This document shows, in pieces, positions 6,405-13,371 of a stretch of 22,176 nucleotides of DNA. Position numbers and translations under genes: made by a program. Every line of letters starts with the position of its first letter. Position 1 is the first letter of the stretch. Under the pieces are notes generated by a model, which ran no database searches, was not told the origin of the DNA, and saw only the letters and a program-made list of their open reading frames with translations. The DNA comes from an uncultured Christensenella sp. Lineage in GTDB: Bacteria > Bacillota > Clostridia > Christensenellales > UBA1242. The stretch lies in contig CAOKRZ010000008.1 in assembly GCA_948471335.1 (NCBI GenBank), positions 1 to 22,176 of the forward strand. The letters are read 5' to 3'.

Positions 6405-8207
6405 ATTGAAATATTCATGAATTTTGATTGCAAGTGAAATGGGGATCTCTTTAACTGACGAAAGCTGCTCAATGCTTGCTTTAGATACTTCCTCACTTGT
6501 CCCGAAAGCTTTAAGAAGGGCATCCCTCTTTTTTTCTCCAACGCCAGGGATGTTTTCAAGCGTGCTTTCTGTTTGTTTTTTCGTGCGGATATCTCTATGG
6601 AAGGTGATCGCAAAGCGGTGCGCTTCATCACGAATTCTTTGAAGAAGCCTTAGTTCTGCACTTCCTGGTTTTAAAAGAATTGGCGTGCTGCACTCTGGCT
6701 TGAAGACTTCTTCAATTCTTTTTGCAAGGCTTATCATTTCAATTCCTTCAATGCCAGAGCTTTGCAAGATTTCCCAGGTTGACGAAAGCTGTCCCTTTCC
6801 GCCGTCGATAACAAGCAGGTCAGGTTTTTCCTTAAAGGATTCTCCTTCGCCTTGTTTTAGGCGCTTTAAACGCCTTGTGAGGGCTTCTGCAAGGGAAGCA
6901 AAGTCGTTTGAGCCTTTCACTGTCTTGATTTTGAATTTGCGATAGTCTTTTTTAGAAGGCTCGCCACCTTTGAAGACCACCATCGAGCAAACCTTGTTTG
7001 TTCCGCTGATGTTTGAAATGTCATAGCATTCCATACGCATAGGCAGTTTTTCAAGATTAAGCTTTTCTTTCAATACTTTAAGCGCGCCAAGAGTGTTGTT
7101 GTATTTCAGCTGAGATTTTTCAATATGCTTTTCAAGATATTCCCGTGCATTGTCTTTTGCCATATCAAGAAGGTTTTTATTGATCGCATGTGGGTTTGAA
7201 ATTATATTCGTCTTTTTCCCTAAAAAGTCAAACAAAAGCTCTTGGTCGGGGATTTGATGACTTACGATGACTTCATGCGGCAAAATCATTTTTTGATAAT
7301 ACTGCATAAGGAAGTTGAATAACGTTTGGCTTTCTTCAAGTTCGCAGTCAGAGCAAGGGTAGTTCATAACGCCAAGAATCTTTCCGCCGCGAACAATCAT
7401 GGCAGTTATAACGCCAGAGAGTCCGTCGGTCTGATATGCAATCACGTCTTTATTGACATCTTTAGGAAGATTTGCAACAATGCGCTGCTTAAGTTTGGAA
7501 ATCATTTTAAGTCTATCTCTAAGAAGAATTGCATGTTCAAAATTTTCATTCGCGGAAGCTTTTTCCATTTTGTTTAAAAGGATGGCTTCAATTTCTTCAT
7601 CGTTTCCATTCAGGAAATTGATGACCTTGTCAATCTCTTTGCGATAGGATGCCATATCAATTCTTTTTGTGCAAGGGGCAGAGCAAAGCCCAAGCGAGTA
7701 GTTAAGACACTCACGTTTTGCAACTGATGTGGAAGTGATTTTGTTTGAACAAGTCCTGATCTTAAATGCCGCGTTTACGGTCTTGACAATCTCTCTTGCA
7801 TCAAGTCCAGCAAAGTATGGGCCAAAATATTTTGCTCCATCATTTTTCACTTTTCTCACGATTTCAAGTTTGGGGAAAGGGTCTTTGACATTGATTTTGA
7901 TGTAAGGGAATTGCTTGCCGTCTTTCAAAAGAATGTTGTAGAAAGGCTGATGCTTTTTTATAAGGTTGCTTTCAAGTGCAAGGGCATCCATTTCAGAAAG
8001 GGTGATGAAATATTCAAAATCGTCCACGCTGTCAACCATCGCCTGAACTTTGCTTGGCTTTGGCGAGTTGCGAAAATATTGACTGACTCTGTTTTTCAGA
8101 TTTTTTGCTTTGCCAACATAAATGACAACGCCGTCAATGTCTTTCATGACATAAACGCCGCTTTTCGTCGTCAATACTTTCAGTTTGTCCTTAATCCTTG
8201 AATTCAT
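6393..8207 (-). CDS. uvrC: Excinuclease ABC subunit C
   Basis: Makes the 3' and 5' incisions of nucleotide excision repair after UvrA/UvrB damage recognition. The 604-residue length is typical. Order of parts: GIY-YIG nuclease (GVY at 17-19, IYVG at 29-32, R40); a Cys-containing region with CLNYSLGLCSAPC; a UVR domain that contacts UvrB (EAILLNKMEKASANENFEHA, about 205-240); the RNase H-like 5' nuclease (MECYDISNISGT, later LLVIDGGKGQL); and a C-terminal helix-hairpin-helix (IPGVGEKKRDALLKAFG). All parts are present. There is no SD before ATG 8207, and the -10 box ends 7 bases upstream, so the mRNA looks leaderless or nearly so. No obvious LexA operator was seen at the promoter. Confidence 0.97.
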   Translation of the reverse strand: MNSRIKDKLKVLTTKSGVYVMKDIDGVVIYVGKAKNLKNRVSQYFRNSPKPSKVQAMVDSVDDFEYFITLSEMDALALESNLIKKHQPFYNILLKDGKQFPYIKINVKDPFPKLEIVRKVKNDGAKYFGPYFAGLDAREIVKTVNAAFKIRTCSNKITSTSVAKRECLNYSLGLCSAPCTKRIDMASYRKEIDKVINFLNGNDEEIEAILLNKMEKASANENFEHAILLRDRLKMISKLKQRIVANLPKDVNKDVIAYQTDGLSGVITAMIVRGGKILGVMNYPCSDCELEESQTLFNFLMQYYQKMILPHEVIVSHQIPDQELLFDFLGKKTNIISNPHAINKNLLDMAKDNAREYLEKHIEKSQLKYNNTLGALKVLKEKLNLEKLPMRMECYDISNISGTNKVCSMVVFKGGEPSKKDYRKFKIKTVKGSNDFASLAEALTRRLKRLKQGEGESFKEKPDLLVIDGGKGQLSSTWEILQSSGIEGIEMISLAKRIEEVFKPECSTPILLKPGSAELRLLQRIRDEAHRFAITFHRDIRTKKQTESTLENIPGVGEKKRDALLKAFGTSEEVSKASIEQLSSVKEIPISLAIKIHEYFNKKD

Positions 8208-8214
8208 TTTCTAT

Positions 8215-8242
8215 ATTATATCCCAAATCCGCAAAATTTCAA
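8215..8242 (-). promoter_or_regulatory. Promoter of uvrC, placed for a leaderless mRNA
   Basis: On the minus strand, TTGAAA (8237-8242), a 16-base spacer and a perfect TATAAT (8215-8220). Only 7 bases (ATAGAAA) separate the -10 box from the ATG, so there is no room for a ribosome binding site. Confidence 0.7.
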
Positions 8243-8243
8243 A

Positions 8244-8269
8244 GAAAAAAGGCCTTTTAAAGGCCTTTT
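8244..8269 (-). terminator. Terminator of the WG-repeat gene
   Basis: AAAAGGCCTT/AAGGCCTTTT inverted repeat (8247-8256 with 8260-8269), followed on the minus strand by a run of T. It lies about 15 bases after the WG-gene stop and directly abuts the uvrC -35 box. Confidence 0.85.
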
Positions 8270-8283
8270 GTGATATTTTAATC

Positions 8284-9393
8284 CTATTTTATTTCAATGC
8301 CATTTGAGGCTTTATGTCCGGTGAAGTATTCATCAATAAGTTGTGAGATCTCTTCATCATTGCATTTGCCATCCACATCAATTGCGACTTGTTTTTTATT
8401 TATAACAGCAGTTGCACAGTGTCTCTCGTCAAAATCAGAAATTTTGTCAAACATGCAAGGGATAACTTCTTTTTTGTCAAAATCAATGTATCCCCATTTT
8501 CCGTCAATCTTGACTGCAGCACGCATTTTGACGAAATGGTCACGGCCAGATTTGTGAGCAGACTTGTTTGGATTGTCTATGATTATTGTTTGGTAAGGAT
8601 GAGCTTCGTCATAAATATAATTTGATGAGTCAAAGATTTTGTCATCATACGATTGAAAATCAAATAGACCAACCTTATTGTTTTTTGTGATTATCAAAGG
8701 GAAAATGTTTGATTCTGGGATTTCTATATTGTCAACCTCAAGGGCGTTGTAATCGTTTGGTGTTAATTCAATGTTTGGTGCGATTATATTATAAATAATT
8801 TTGCGTCCGTCTTCCTTTTTTCTTACAAATCTGTTTGAAAAATTGACATATTGAATTTGCCCTTTTCCCATAGGGATAAATTCCTTAAAGCCGGTTAGGA
8901 CACAGCTTTGTCCATCTGATGATGCGATATAAACGTCTTTTCTTGGGTTGCCATAATAGTCATTTATGATATCAACTTGTTGTATTGCATCATAAGAAAA
9001 ACCTGAAAAATCTCCTGAAGCCGGGTTAAAAAGCCCAATTAATTTAGACAATGAGCTTTTGAGAATGTAATAAGGTTTGCTCTGAATATTATTGCTGCGA
9101 TCAGCGCGTTCCAATACTTCCACGCCAGTAAATATTTTTTCTTCAGTTCTTAAATCCACAACGTCATAGTGAGAGATGTCAATTGCCATGAATAAAAAGT
9201 TTTCGTCAACAAAATAGTTATCATGTGATTTAACCATATCATAAAGCATATTCCCATGGTTATCTATAACGCCATATTCAGCGTTCTTTTTTGCTCTTAC
9301 AGAATAAAAAACTTTGCCATTAAATTCGCCAAGCTTTTTTCCGTGATATCTTATAAGCTTGAGCCTAAGTTTTAATTTTTTTAAAATCCCCAT
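8284..9393 (-). CDS. WG-repeat-like beta-propeller protein
   Basis: The 369-residue protein has degenerate WG repeats: short beta segments of the form AAVKIDGKWGYIDFDKKEV with hydrophobic strands around G-[YLF]-I/F-D turns. The clearest is near residues 290-320, and others read YGVIDNHGNML and KVGLFDFQSYD. The family usually forms extracellular or cytoplasmic binding repeats of unknown partner. No signal peptide is seen: the N terminus is basic (MGILKKLKLRLKLIRYHGKK) but lacks a hydrophobic core, so a cytoplasmic or membrane-surface site is more likely. The SD GGAGG lies 6 bases before ATG 9393. It is flanked by its own consensus promoter and terminator, so it is a monocistronic accessory gene. 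Confidence 0.7.
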   Translation of the reverse strand: MGILKKLKLRLKLIRYHGKKLGEFNGKVFYSVRAKKNAEYGVIDNHGNMLYDMVKSHDNYFVDENFLFMAIDISHYDVVDLRTEEKIFTGVEVLERADRSNNIQSKPYYILKSSLSKLIGLFNPASGDFSGFSYDAIQQVDIINDYYGNPRKDVYIASSDGQSCVLTGFKEFIPMGKGQIQYVNFSNRFVRKKEDGRKIIYNIIAPNIELTPNDYNALEVDNIEIPESNIFPLIITKNNKVGLFDFQSYDDKIFDSSNYIYDEAHPYQTIIIDNPNKSAHKSGRDHFVKMRAAVKIDGKWGYIDFDKKEVIPCMFDKISDFDERHCATAVINKKQVAIDVDGKCNDEEISQLIDEYFTGHKASNGIEIK

Positions 9394-9419
9394 AGCGCCT
9401 CCGTAGCTTTTGTAATTTT

Positions 9420-9449
9420 ATTATAAATTTTTTTGTGTCTTTTTGTCAA
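9420..9449 (-). promoter_or_regulatory. Full-consensus promoter of the WG-repeat gene
   Basis: On the minus strand, a perfect TTGACA (9444-9449), an 18-base spacer and a perfect TATAAT (9420-9425). It is the only promoter in the window with both hexamers perfect. The expected leader is about 20 bases and holds the SD. Confidence 0.85.
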
Positions 9450-9456
9450 TAAAATA

Positions 9457-9480
9457 CAAAAAATACCACTTATCTAGTGG
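9457..9480 (-). terminator. Terminator of hisS
   Basis: On the minus strand CCACT/AGTGG (9466-9470 with 9476-9480), a 5-base loop, then TATTTTTTGT. The hisS stop codon (9470-9472) is within the hairpin. Confidence 0.75.
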
Positions 9481-10783
9481 CATTTATTTTTTTCAAACAT
9501 TCTTCTTTTGAAAGGGTGAATTGCTCGCCAGTTGTCATGTTTTTGAGGTTGAACTGTGCTTTTGCAACTTCATCTTCACCGACTATCAAAATGAAAGGAA
9601 TTTCTTTCTTGTTTGCTTCTTTAAGTTTTGCTTTGAATGAGCGTTCAGAATAGTTCACTTCGCATCTTATGCCAGCTTCTTTGAAGAATGCACAAAGTTC
9701 AAAACACTTGTTTAAAGTGTCGCCAAGGGGAATGATTGCAAGCTCTGTTGAAGAAAGAGGGTGCTTTGGCAGCATGTCGTTGTTGTCGAGAAGGTCAAAC
9801 AGGCGAGTAAGGCCAATACTCATGCCAACGCCAGGAAGTTTCTTTTCTGTGAAATAGCCTGCAAGGTTGTCATATCGTCCGCCACCGCAAACAGTTCCAA
9901 ATTCTGGGTGCTCTGGCACAACTGCTTCAAAAACAGTGCCAGTGTAGTAGTTTTGTCCGCGAATGATTCCAAGGTCAAGCACGCAGTTTCCTATGTTCAT
10001 TACTTTGATAAGAGAAGAAAGCTCTTTAAGCTCGCTTATACCTTTTTGGAAACACTCATTGTCAGTCAAAGAATCAACTTCAGATAGAATCTTGTCAAAG
10101 TCGCCGCTTTTCAAAGTGATATCAATAAGTGTTGCAGCGTCTTTTTCTTTGACGCCAAGCTTAAGAAGTTCATCTTTTGCGTTGTCTCTACCAATCTTAT
10201 TTATCTTGTCAAGGATGACGAGAATGTCAGTTGTTTTCTCTCTATATGAAAGTGCCTCACAAAGCCCAAACAAAACATTTCTGTTTGATATGTGAGTGAT
10301 GTGAGCAATTCCAAGTTCTTTGAATGTTTTATCGATAAGATTTATGCATTCAGCATCTGCTGGGATAGGTAAAGTTTCATTTCCAATAATATCAGCATCG
10401 CATTGATAGAATTCTCTAAATCTGCCTTTTTGAGCTCTTTCTCCGCGATAAACTTTACCGATTTGATAGCGCTTGAATGGAAAAATCAAGTTTTCGCTGT
10501 TCATGGCAACGTAACGTGCGAGGGGAACGGTGAGGTCATAGCGCATACAGATGTCGGTATCACCTTTTTTGAAGTAATAAACCTCTTTGTCAATTGACCC
10601 ACCGCTCTTTGCAAGCAAGATTTCACTAAGCTCTAAGACAGGCGTGTCAATAGGCATAAAACAGTTCTGTTTGAACACTTTTTTGATTTTATCAATCATG
10701 TCGTCAAACACAACTTGCTTGTCAGGGGATAATTCCATAAAACCCGACAATTTTCGTGGGGTTACAAGGCGATTGTTACTCAT
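9470..10783 (-). CDS. hisS: Histidyl-tRNA synthetase
   Basis: Class II synthetase that charges tRNA-His. Start is ATG 10783 with SD AGGAG; a longer frame reaching 10867 would add 28 residues that overlap the promoter, so it is rejected. The protein is 437 residues, normal for bacteria. Motif 1 region is at the N terminus (RKLSGFMELSPDKQ). Motif 2 is RYQIGKVYRGERAQKGRFREF followed by YQCDADIIG. The histidine-binding motif is LDLGIIRGQNYYTGTVFE, and motif 3 is GGGRYDNLAGYF...GVGMSIGLTRL. The C-terminal anticodon-binding domain starts at ELAIIPLGD. The leader is about 15 bases, with no T-box. It is not followed by aspS, unlike many Bacillota. Confidence 0.97.
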   Translation of the reverse strand: MSNNRLVTPRKLSGFMELSPDKQVVFDDMIDKIKKVFKQNCFMPIDTPVLELSEILLAKSGGSIDKEVYYFKKGDTDICMRYDLTVPLARYVAMNSENLIFPFKRYQIGKVYRGERAQKGRFREFYQCDADIIGNETLPIPADAECINLIDKTFKELGIAHITHISNRNVLFGLCEALSYREKTTDILVILDKINKIGRDNAKDELLKLGVKEKDAATLIDITLKSGDFDKILSEVDSLTDNECFQKGISELKELSSLIKVMNIGNCVLDLGIIRGQNYYTGTVFEAVVPEHPEFGTVCGGGRYDNLAGYFTEKKLPGVGMSIGLTRLFDLLDNNDMLPKHPLSSTELAIIPLGDTLNKCFELCAFFKEAGIRCEVNYSERSFKAKLKEANKKEIPFILIVGEDEVAKAQFNLKNMTTGEQFTLSKEECLKKINATR

Positions 10784-10805
10784 AAATTCTCCTAATATTA
10801 TGTAA

Positions 10806-10834
10806 ATTATATAGTGTAAAAGCGAAAAAGTCAA
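10806..10834 (-). promoter_or_regulatory. Sigma-A-type promoter of hisS
   Basis: On the minus strand TTGACT (10829-10834), a 17-base spacer and perfect TATAAT (10806-10811). Expected start near 10799, too close to the ATG for any riboswitch or T-box from this promoter. Confidence 0.82.
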
Positions 10835-10870
10835 ATTTATATGCCAAAAAATTGTGAAGTTAACCACAAA

Positions 10871-10891
10871 AAGTTATCCACATTTCCACAT
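10871..10891 (+). repeat. 21-bp direct repeat, copy 1, with DnaA box
   Basis: AAG, then the perfect DnaA box TTATCCACA, then TTTCCACAT. The identical 21 bases recur at 10966-10986. A second DnaA-like box (TTAACCACA) ends three bases upstream in the same orientation. Confidence 0.85.
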
Positions 10892-10965
10892 TTAAATATT
10901 TATACAAAACTGCTTATTTTTATGCATTTTTAGGTTTTTTGTCTGTCCTGCAGGTTAAAATGGGG

Positions 10966-10986
10966 AAGTTATCCACATTTCCACAT
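10966..10986 (+). repeat. 21-bp direct repeat, copy 2, with DnaA box
   Basis: Exact copy of 10871-10891, offset by 95 bp, which is about nine turns of B-DNA, so both DnaA boxes face the same side of the helix. Flanking bases differ between copies, so the conservation is limited to the binding unit. Confidence 0.85.
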
Positions 10987-11094
10987 CAATTTTTTACAAA
11001 AATGAAGCCTTGTCGAATCAGGTCGACGATATTTCAAGACGAAAAGTATAAAAACATAACTAAATTTTTTATGCTATATTTTTAAACCATAGTA

Positions 11095-11123
11095 TATATA
11101 AACATTTGCGACAAATTTGTCAA
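11095..11123 (-). promoter_or_regulatory. Promoter-like sequence within overlapping palindromes, reading into the DnaA-box region
   Basis: On the minus strand a perfect TTGACA (11118-11123), a 17-base spacer and TATATA (11095-11100). Expected start is near 11088. The -35 box and spacer are covered by palindromes GACAAATTTGTC (11110-11121) and TTTGTCAAATG TTTGACAAA (11116-11135). The product would be a leader of hisS or a short RNA; no ORF follows. Confidence 0.4.
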
Positions 11124-11135
11124 ATGTTTGACAAA
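11101..11135. repeat. Nested and overlapping palindromes downstream of the helicase gene
   Basis: AACATTTG (11101-11108) pairs with CAAATGTT (11121-11128) around a perfect 12-bp palindrome GACAAATTTGTC (11110-11121). A third palindrome of two 9-base arms (TTTGTCAAA, TG, TTTGACAAA) covers 11116-11135. No T-run follows on either strand at the right distance, so a simple terminator is unlikely; an operator or cruciform is more plausible. Confidence 0.65.
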
Positions 11136-11160
11136 AGTTTTTTTGAAAATTTCAAATTTT

Positions 11161-13218
11161 TTACACTTTATTTTGTGCTTTATTCAAAAATTTTGAAGGC
11201 GTCGATGAATAAATAAAGAATAATTTATGCAAAGCGCGGGTTGAAGAAACGTATAAAATATTTTTCTCAAGGCTGTTTGCATAGTTGTCGGCATCGGCAT
11301 TTGGCACAATGACGCAGTCAAATTCAATACCTTTTGCTGTTGCGCAGGTTGTGAGAAGCACTTTATTGTTATAATCTTCTGCTTCTTTGATCACTTTGAA
11401 GTCGAGTTTTCCTTTGAGTGCTTTTGCAAGTTCATCTCTTTCTTTTTCGCATTTGCAGACGATCGCAATGTGGGCAAAGTTGTCATTTTCTTTTACGATA
11501 TCAACGATCTCCTTGACTTGGTCATCGGATTTGATAAGCTTTGGCGCATCTCCGCTGCGGTTGACATATTCAATGTCATTAAGATCAATAAGTTTGTGGG
11601 CAAAGGTTGCAATTTCTTTTGTTGAGCGGTAGGTCTTTTTAAGTTGGAATAGGTGTGATCCTAAGAGAGATGAAACGTCTTTAAGATAGTCTTCATTCAG
11701 GCATTTTTCAATGCACTGATTGATGTCGCCTAAAATTATGCTTGGGCAAGACCAAAGCTTTTTGAAAAGATAGAGGTCAACAGGCGTGAAATCTTGCATT
11801 TCGTCGATGATAAGATATTTTGCAGAGAAGTCATGCTCAAAGCCATAAAGATAATGCTTAATGGCAAGAAGCGCGCCTTTATCCATGTATGAAATCTGGT
11901 CGCCTTTTGGCGCTGACAGTTCACAACGCGCGAGAAAGATTTCAAAAAGCTTGTCAACATCTTTAAGAGGAAGGAAGTTGTAAAGAATTTTTTTGAATCT
12001 CTCTTTAAGCCCTGAAAATTGCTCTTTGTTATAATGTCTCTTTTCAGTGAAGAACATTGCATACTGCCAAGCGATTTTTTCAATACGTTTATAGACTGGC
12101 AAACCTTTAAATGCCTTAAAGAAAAGTTCTGATGTTTGCTCTTGTGTGAAAACATATTTGTCATCATCATACAGCCCTACTTCATACGAAAGCGTTTTAG
12201 GCGTAAAAGTTTCTGCAACTGATTTTTCAAGGAAGGAAAGAAGTGCTTCAAGATAGTCAAAAGATGACTTAAATGAAATCTCATTCAGCTTTTCTTGAGA
12301 TTGTGTTGTTGCAATCTCATCAAGCATAGCTTCGCGAGACTGAAGCGGTCTGTGAAGCTCAGCGCGCGCAATGCTTTCAAAAGTTGTTTCTGCAAGATTG
12401 TCTTCACCAAGCTCAGGTAAAACGTTTGAAATATAGCTTGAGAAAATGCTGTTTGGTGAAAGAATGATAATGTCGCTGCTTTTGAGGCTTTTGCGATGCT
12501 TGTAAAGAAGGTATGCTGCGCGGTGAAGGGCAATTGAAGTCTTTCCAGAGCCAGCAACGCCTTGAACGAGAATGTTGTCATATTTCTCAGTGCGGACAAT
12601 CTCGTTTTGCTCTTTTTGAATGGAAGAGACAATCTGTTTCATTTTGCTTGAAGAGTTGTGTGACAAAACTTCTTTCAAAATGTCGTCTTGAATAGTCAGG
12701 TCTGTGTCGAAGTAAGAGATAAGCTCTTTGTTTTCAATTTTATATTGTCTTTTTAATGATAGGTTTCCATGCGTGGTTTCCTCTTCATTTGAAAAGCTTG
12801 CCTGACCGAGAGAAAAGTCATAATACATTGAAGAAACGGGTGCGCGCCAGTCGGCGACAAGCACTTTTGTCCCGTCAACAACATTGCTTATTCCGATATA
12901 TATTTTTTGTGCGGTATTGTCGCCATTTGGAGTGAAGTCTATGCGGGCAAAGTATGGTGACTTTGCTTGCATCAAAAGTTTATGGTGCTCATGAGAAAGG
13001 CTGTTGACACGTTCTTCCATTTTTGAAATATTGCTGTAAGTTTGACCAAGACTGCCTTCTTTGTCGATGTAATAAAAGTCATCACTCAAAGTCTTTTTTG
13101 CTTCATCAAAGTCTTTCTTGACTGATGCAAGCTTGATTTCGATGCCGTCAATTTTCTTGATGAGTGCCTTAATTGTTTTGTTTAAAAACTCAATCTCTTC
13201 AATTTCAAATGTTGCCAA
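11161..13218 (-). CDS. helD: HelD-like superfamily 1 helicase (RNA polymerase recycling)
   Basis: UvrD/Rep-fold ATPase of the HelD type, which pulls stalled RNA polymerase off DNA. The N-terminal ~80 residues are charged and coiled-coil-like, the part that enters the polymerase secondary channel in known HelD. The diagnostic HelD segment follows (KVLVADWRAPVSSMYYDF, about 120-140). Walker A is GVAGSGKTS with K226. Walker B is LIIDEMQDF at about 468-476. A later motif is KTYRSTKEIA, and motifs V/VI are near KGIEFDCVIVPNAD and YVSSTRA. Length 685 is a little short of B. subtilis HelD. The start is TTG 13218, chosen because AAGGAG lies 7 bases upstream and no ATG is near. Symbol is by family likeness; other UvrD-like roles cannot be excluded. 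No clear T-run terminator follows. Confidence 0.85.
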   Translation of the reverse strand: MATFEIEEIEFLNKTIKALIKKIDGIEIKLASVKKDFDEAKKTLSDDFYYIDKEGSLGQTYSNISKMEERVNSLSHEHHKLLMQAKSPYFARIDFTPNGDNTAQKIYIGISNVVDGTKVLVADWRAPVSSMYYDFSLGQASFSNEEETTHGNLSLKRQYKIENKELISYFDTDLTIQDDILKEVLSHNSSSKMKQIVSSIQKEQNEIVRTEKYDNILVQGVAGSGKTSIALHRAAYLLYKHRKSLKSSDIIILSPNSIFSSYISNVLPELGEDNLAETTFESIARAELHRPLQSREAMLDEIATTQSQEKLNEISFKSSFDYLEALLSFLEKSVAETFTPKTLSYEVGLYDDDKYVFTQEQTSELFFKAFKGLPVYKRIEKIAWQYAMFFTEKRHYNKEQFSGLKERFKKILYNFLPLKDVDKLFEIFLARCELSAPKGDQISYMDKGALLAIKHYLYGFEHDFSAKYLIIDEMQDFTPVDLYLFKKLWSCPSIILGDINQCIEKCLNEDYLKDVSSLLGSHLFQLKKTYRSTKEIATFAHKLIDLNDIEYVNRSGDAPKLIKSDDQVKEIVDIVKENDNFAHIAIVCKCEKERDELAKALKGKLDFKVIKEAEDYNNKVLLTTCATAKGIEFDCVIVPNADADNYANSLEKNILYVSSTRALHKLFFIYSSTPSKFLNKAQNKV

Positions 13219-13248
13219 ATTTCTCTCCTTAAAATTTCAAGTGCCACC

Positions 13249-13277
13249 ATTATACCACTTTTCGACCAAAATTTCAA
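13249..13277 (-). promoter_or_regulatory. Sigma-A-type promoter of the helicase gene
   Basis: On the minus strand TTGAAA (13272-13277), a 17-base spacer and perfect TATAAT (13249-13254). The leader of about 25 bases carries SD AAGGAG before the TTG start. Confidence 0.8.
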
Positions 13278-13336
13278 TGCTTTAGGGGAATAAAAAAATA
13301 TTTCAGTTGAAGGAAAATACTTTGCAATCTTGACTA

Positions 13337-13365
13337 TTGACCTAATTGTGAAAATATGCTATAAT
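13337..13365 (+). promoter_or_regulatory. Strong promoter of the repeat-protein gene, placed for a leaderless mRNA
   Basis: TTGACC (13337-13342), a 17-base spacer and perfect TATAAT (13360-13365). Exactly six bases (TAAATT) separate the -10 box from ATG 13372, so the expected start is the A of the ATG. No SD exists. Confidence 0.75.
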
Positions 13366-13371
13366 TAAATT

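Larger units (their letters stand above)
10835..11160. other. Non-coding region with DnaA boxes: candidate oriC or DnaA-control element
   Basis: This is the longest gap with no gene (about 325 bases). It holds two perfect DnaA boxes (TTATCCACA at 10874-10882 and 10969-10977), one box with a single mismatch (TTAACCACA at 10860-10868), and weaker ATTTCCACA boxes at 10882-10890 and 10977-10985. Very AT-rich stretches lie at 10892-10938 and 11041-11100. Overlapping palindromes lie at 11101-11135. DnaA binds such boxes to open the origin or regulate initiation. Against a standard oriC: dnaA and dnaN are not in the window, and genes on both sides point the same way (minus). It could instead be a titration or reactivation site. 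No tRNA and no ORF of note was seen. Confidence 0.5.

Noticed and set aside
10784..10867. 28-residue N-terminal extension of hisS
   Set aside because: It overlaps the hisS promoter, is hydrophobic and unlike HisRS, and the ATG at 10783 has a good SD.
10835..11090. T-box or other riboswitch upstream of hisS
   Set aside because: No T-box core sequence is present, and the main hisS promoter leaves only about 15 bases of leader.
11101..11135. Palindromes as a terminator for the helicase gene
   Set aside because: The hairpin is not followed by a T-run on the minus strand, so it does not fit an intrinsic terminator.
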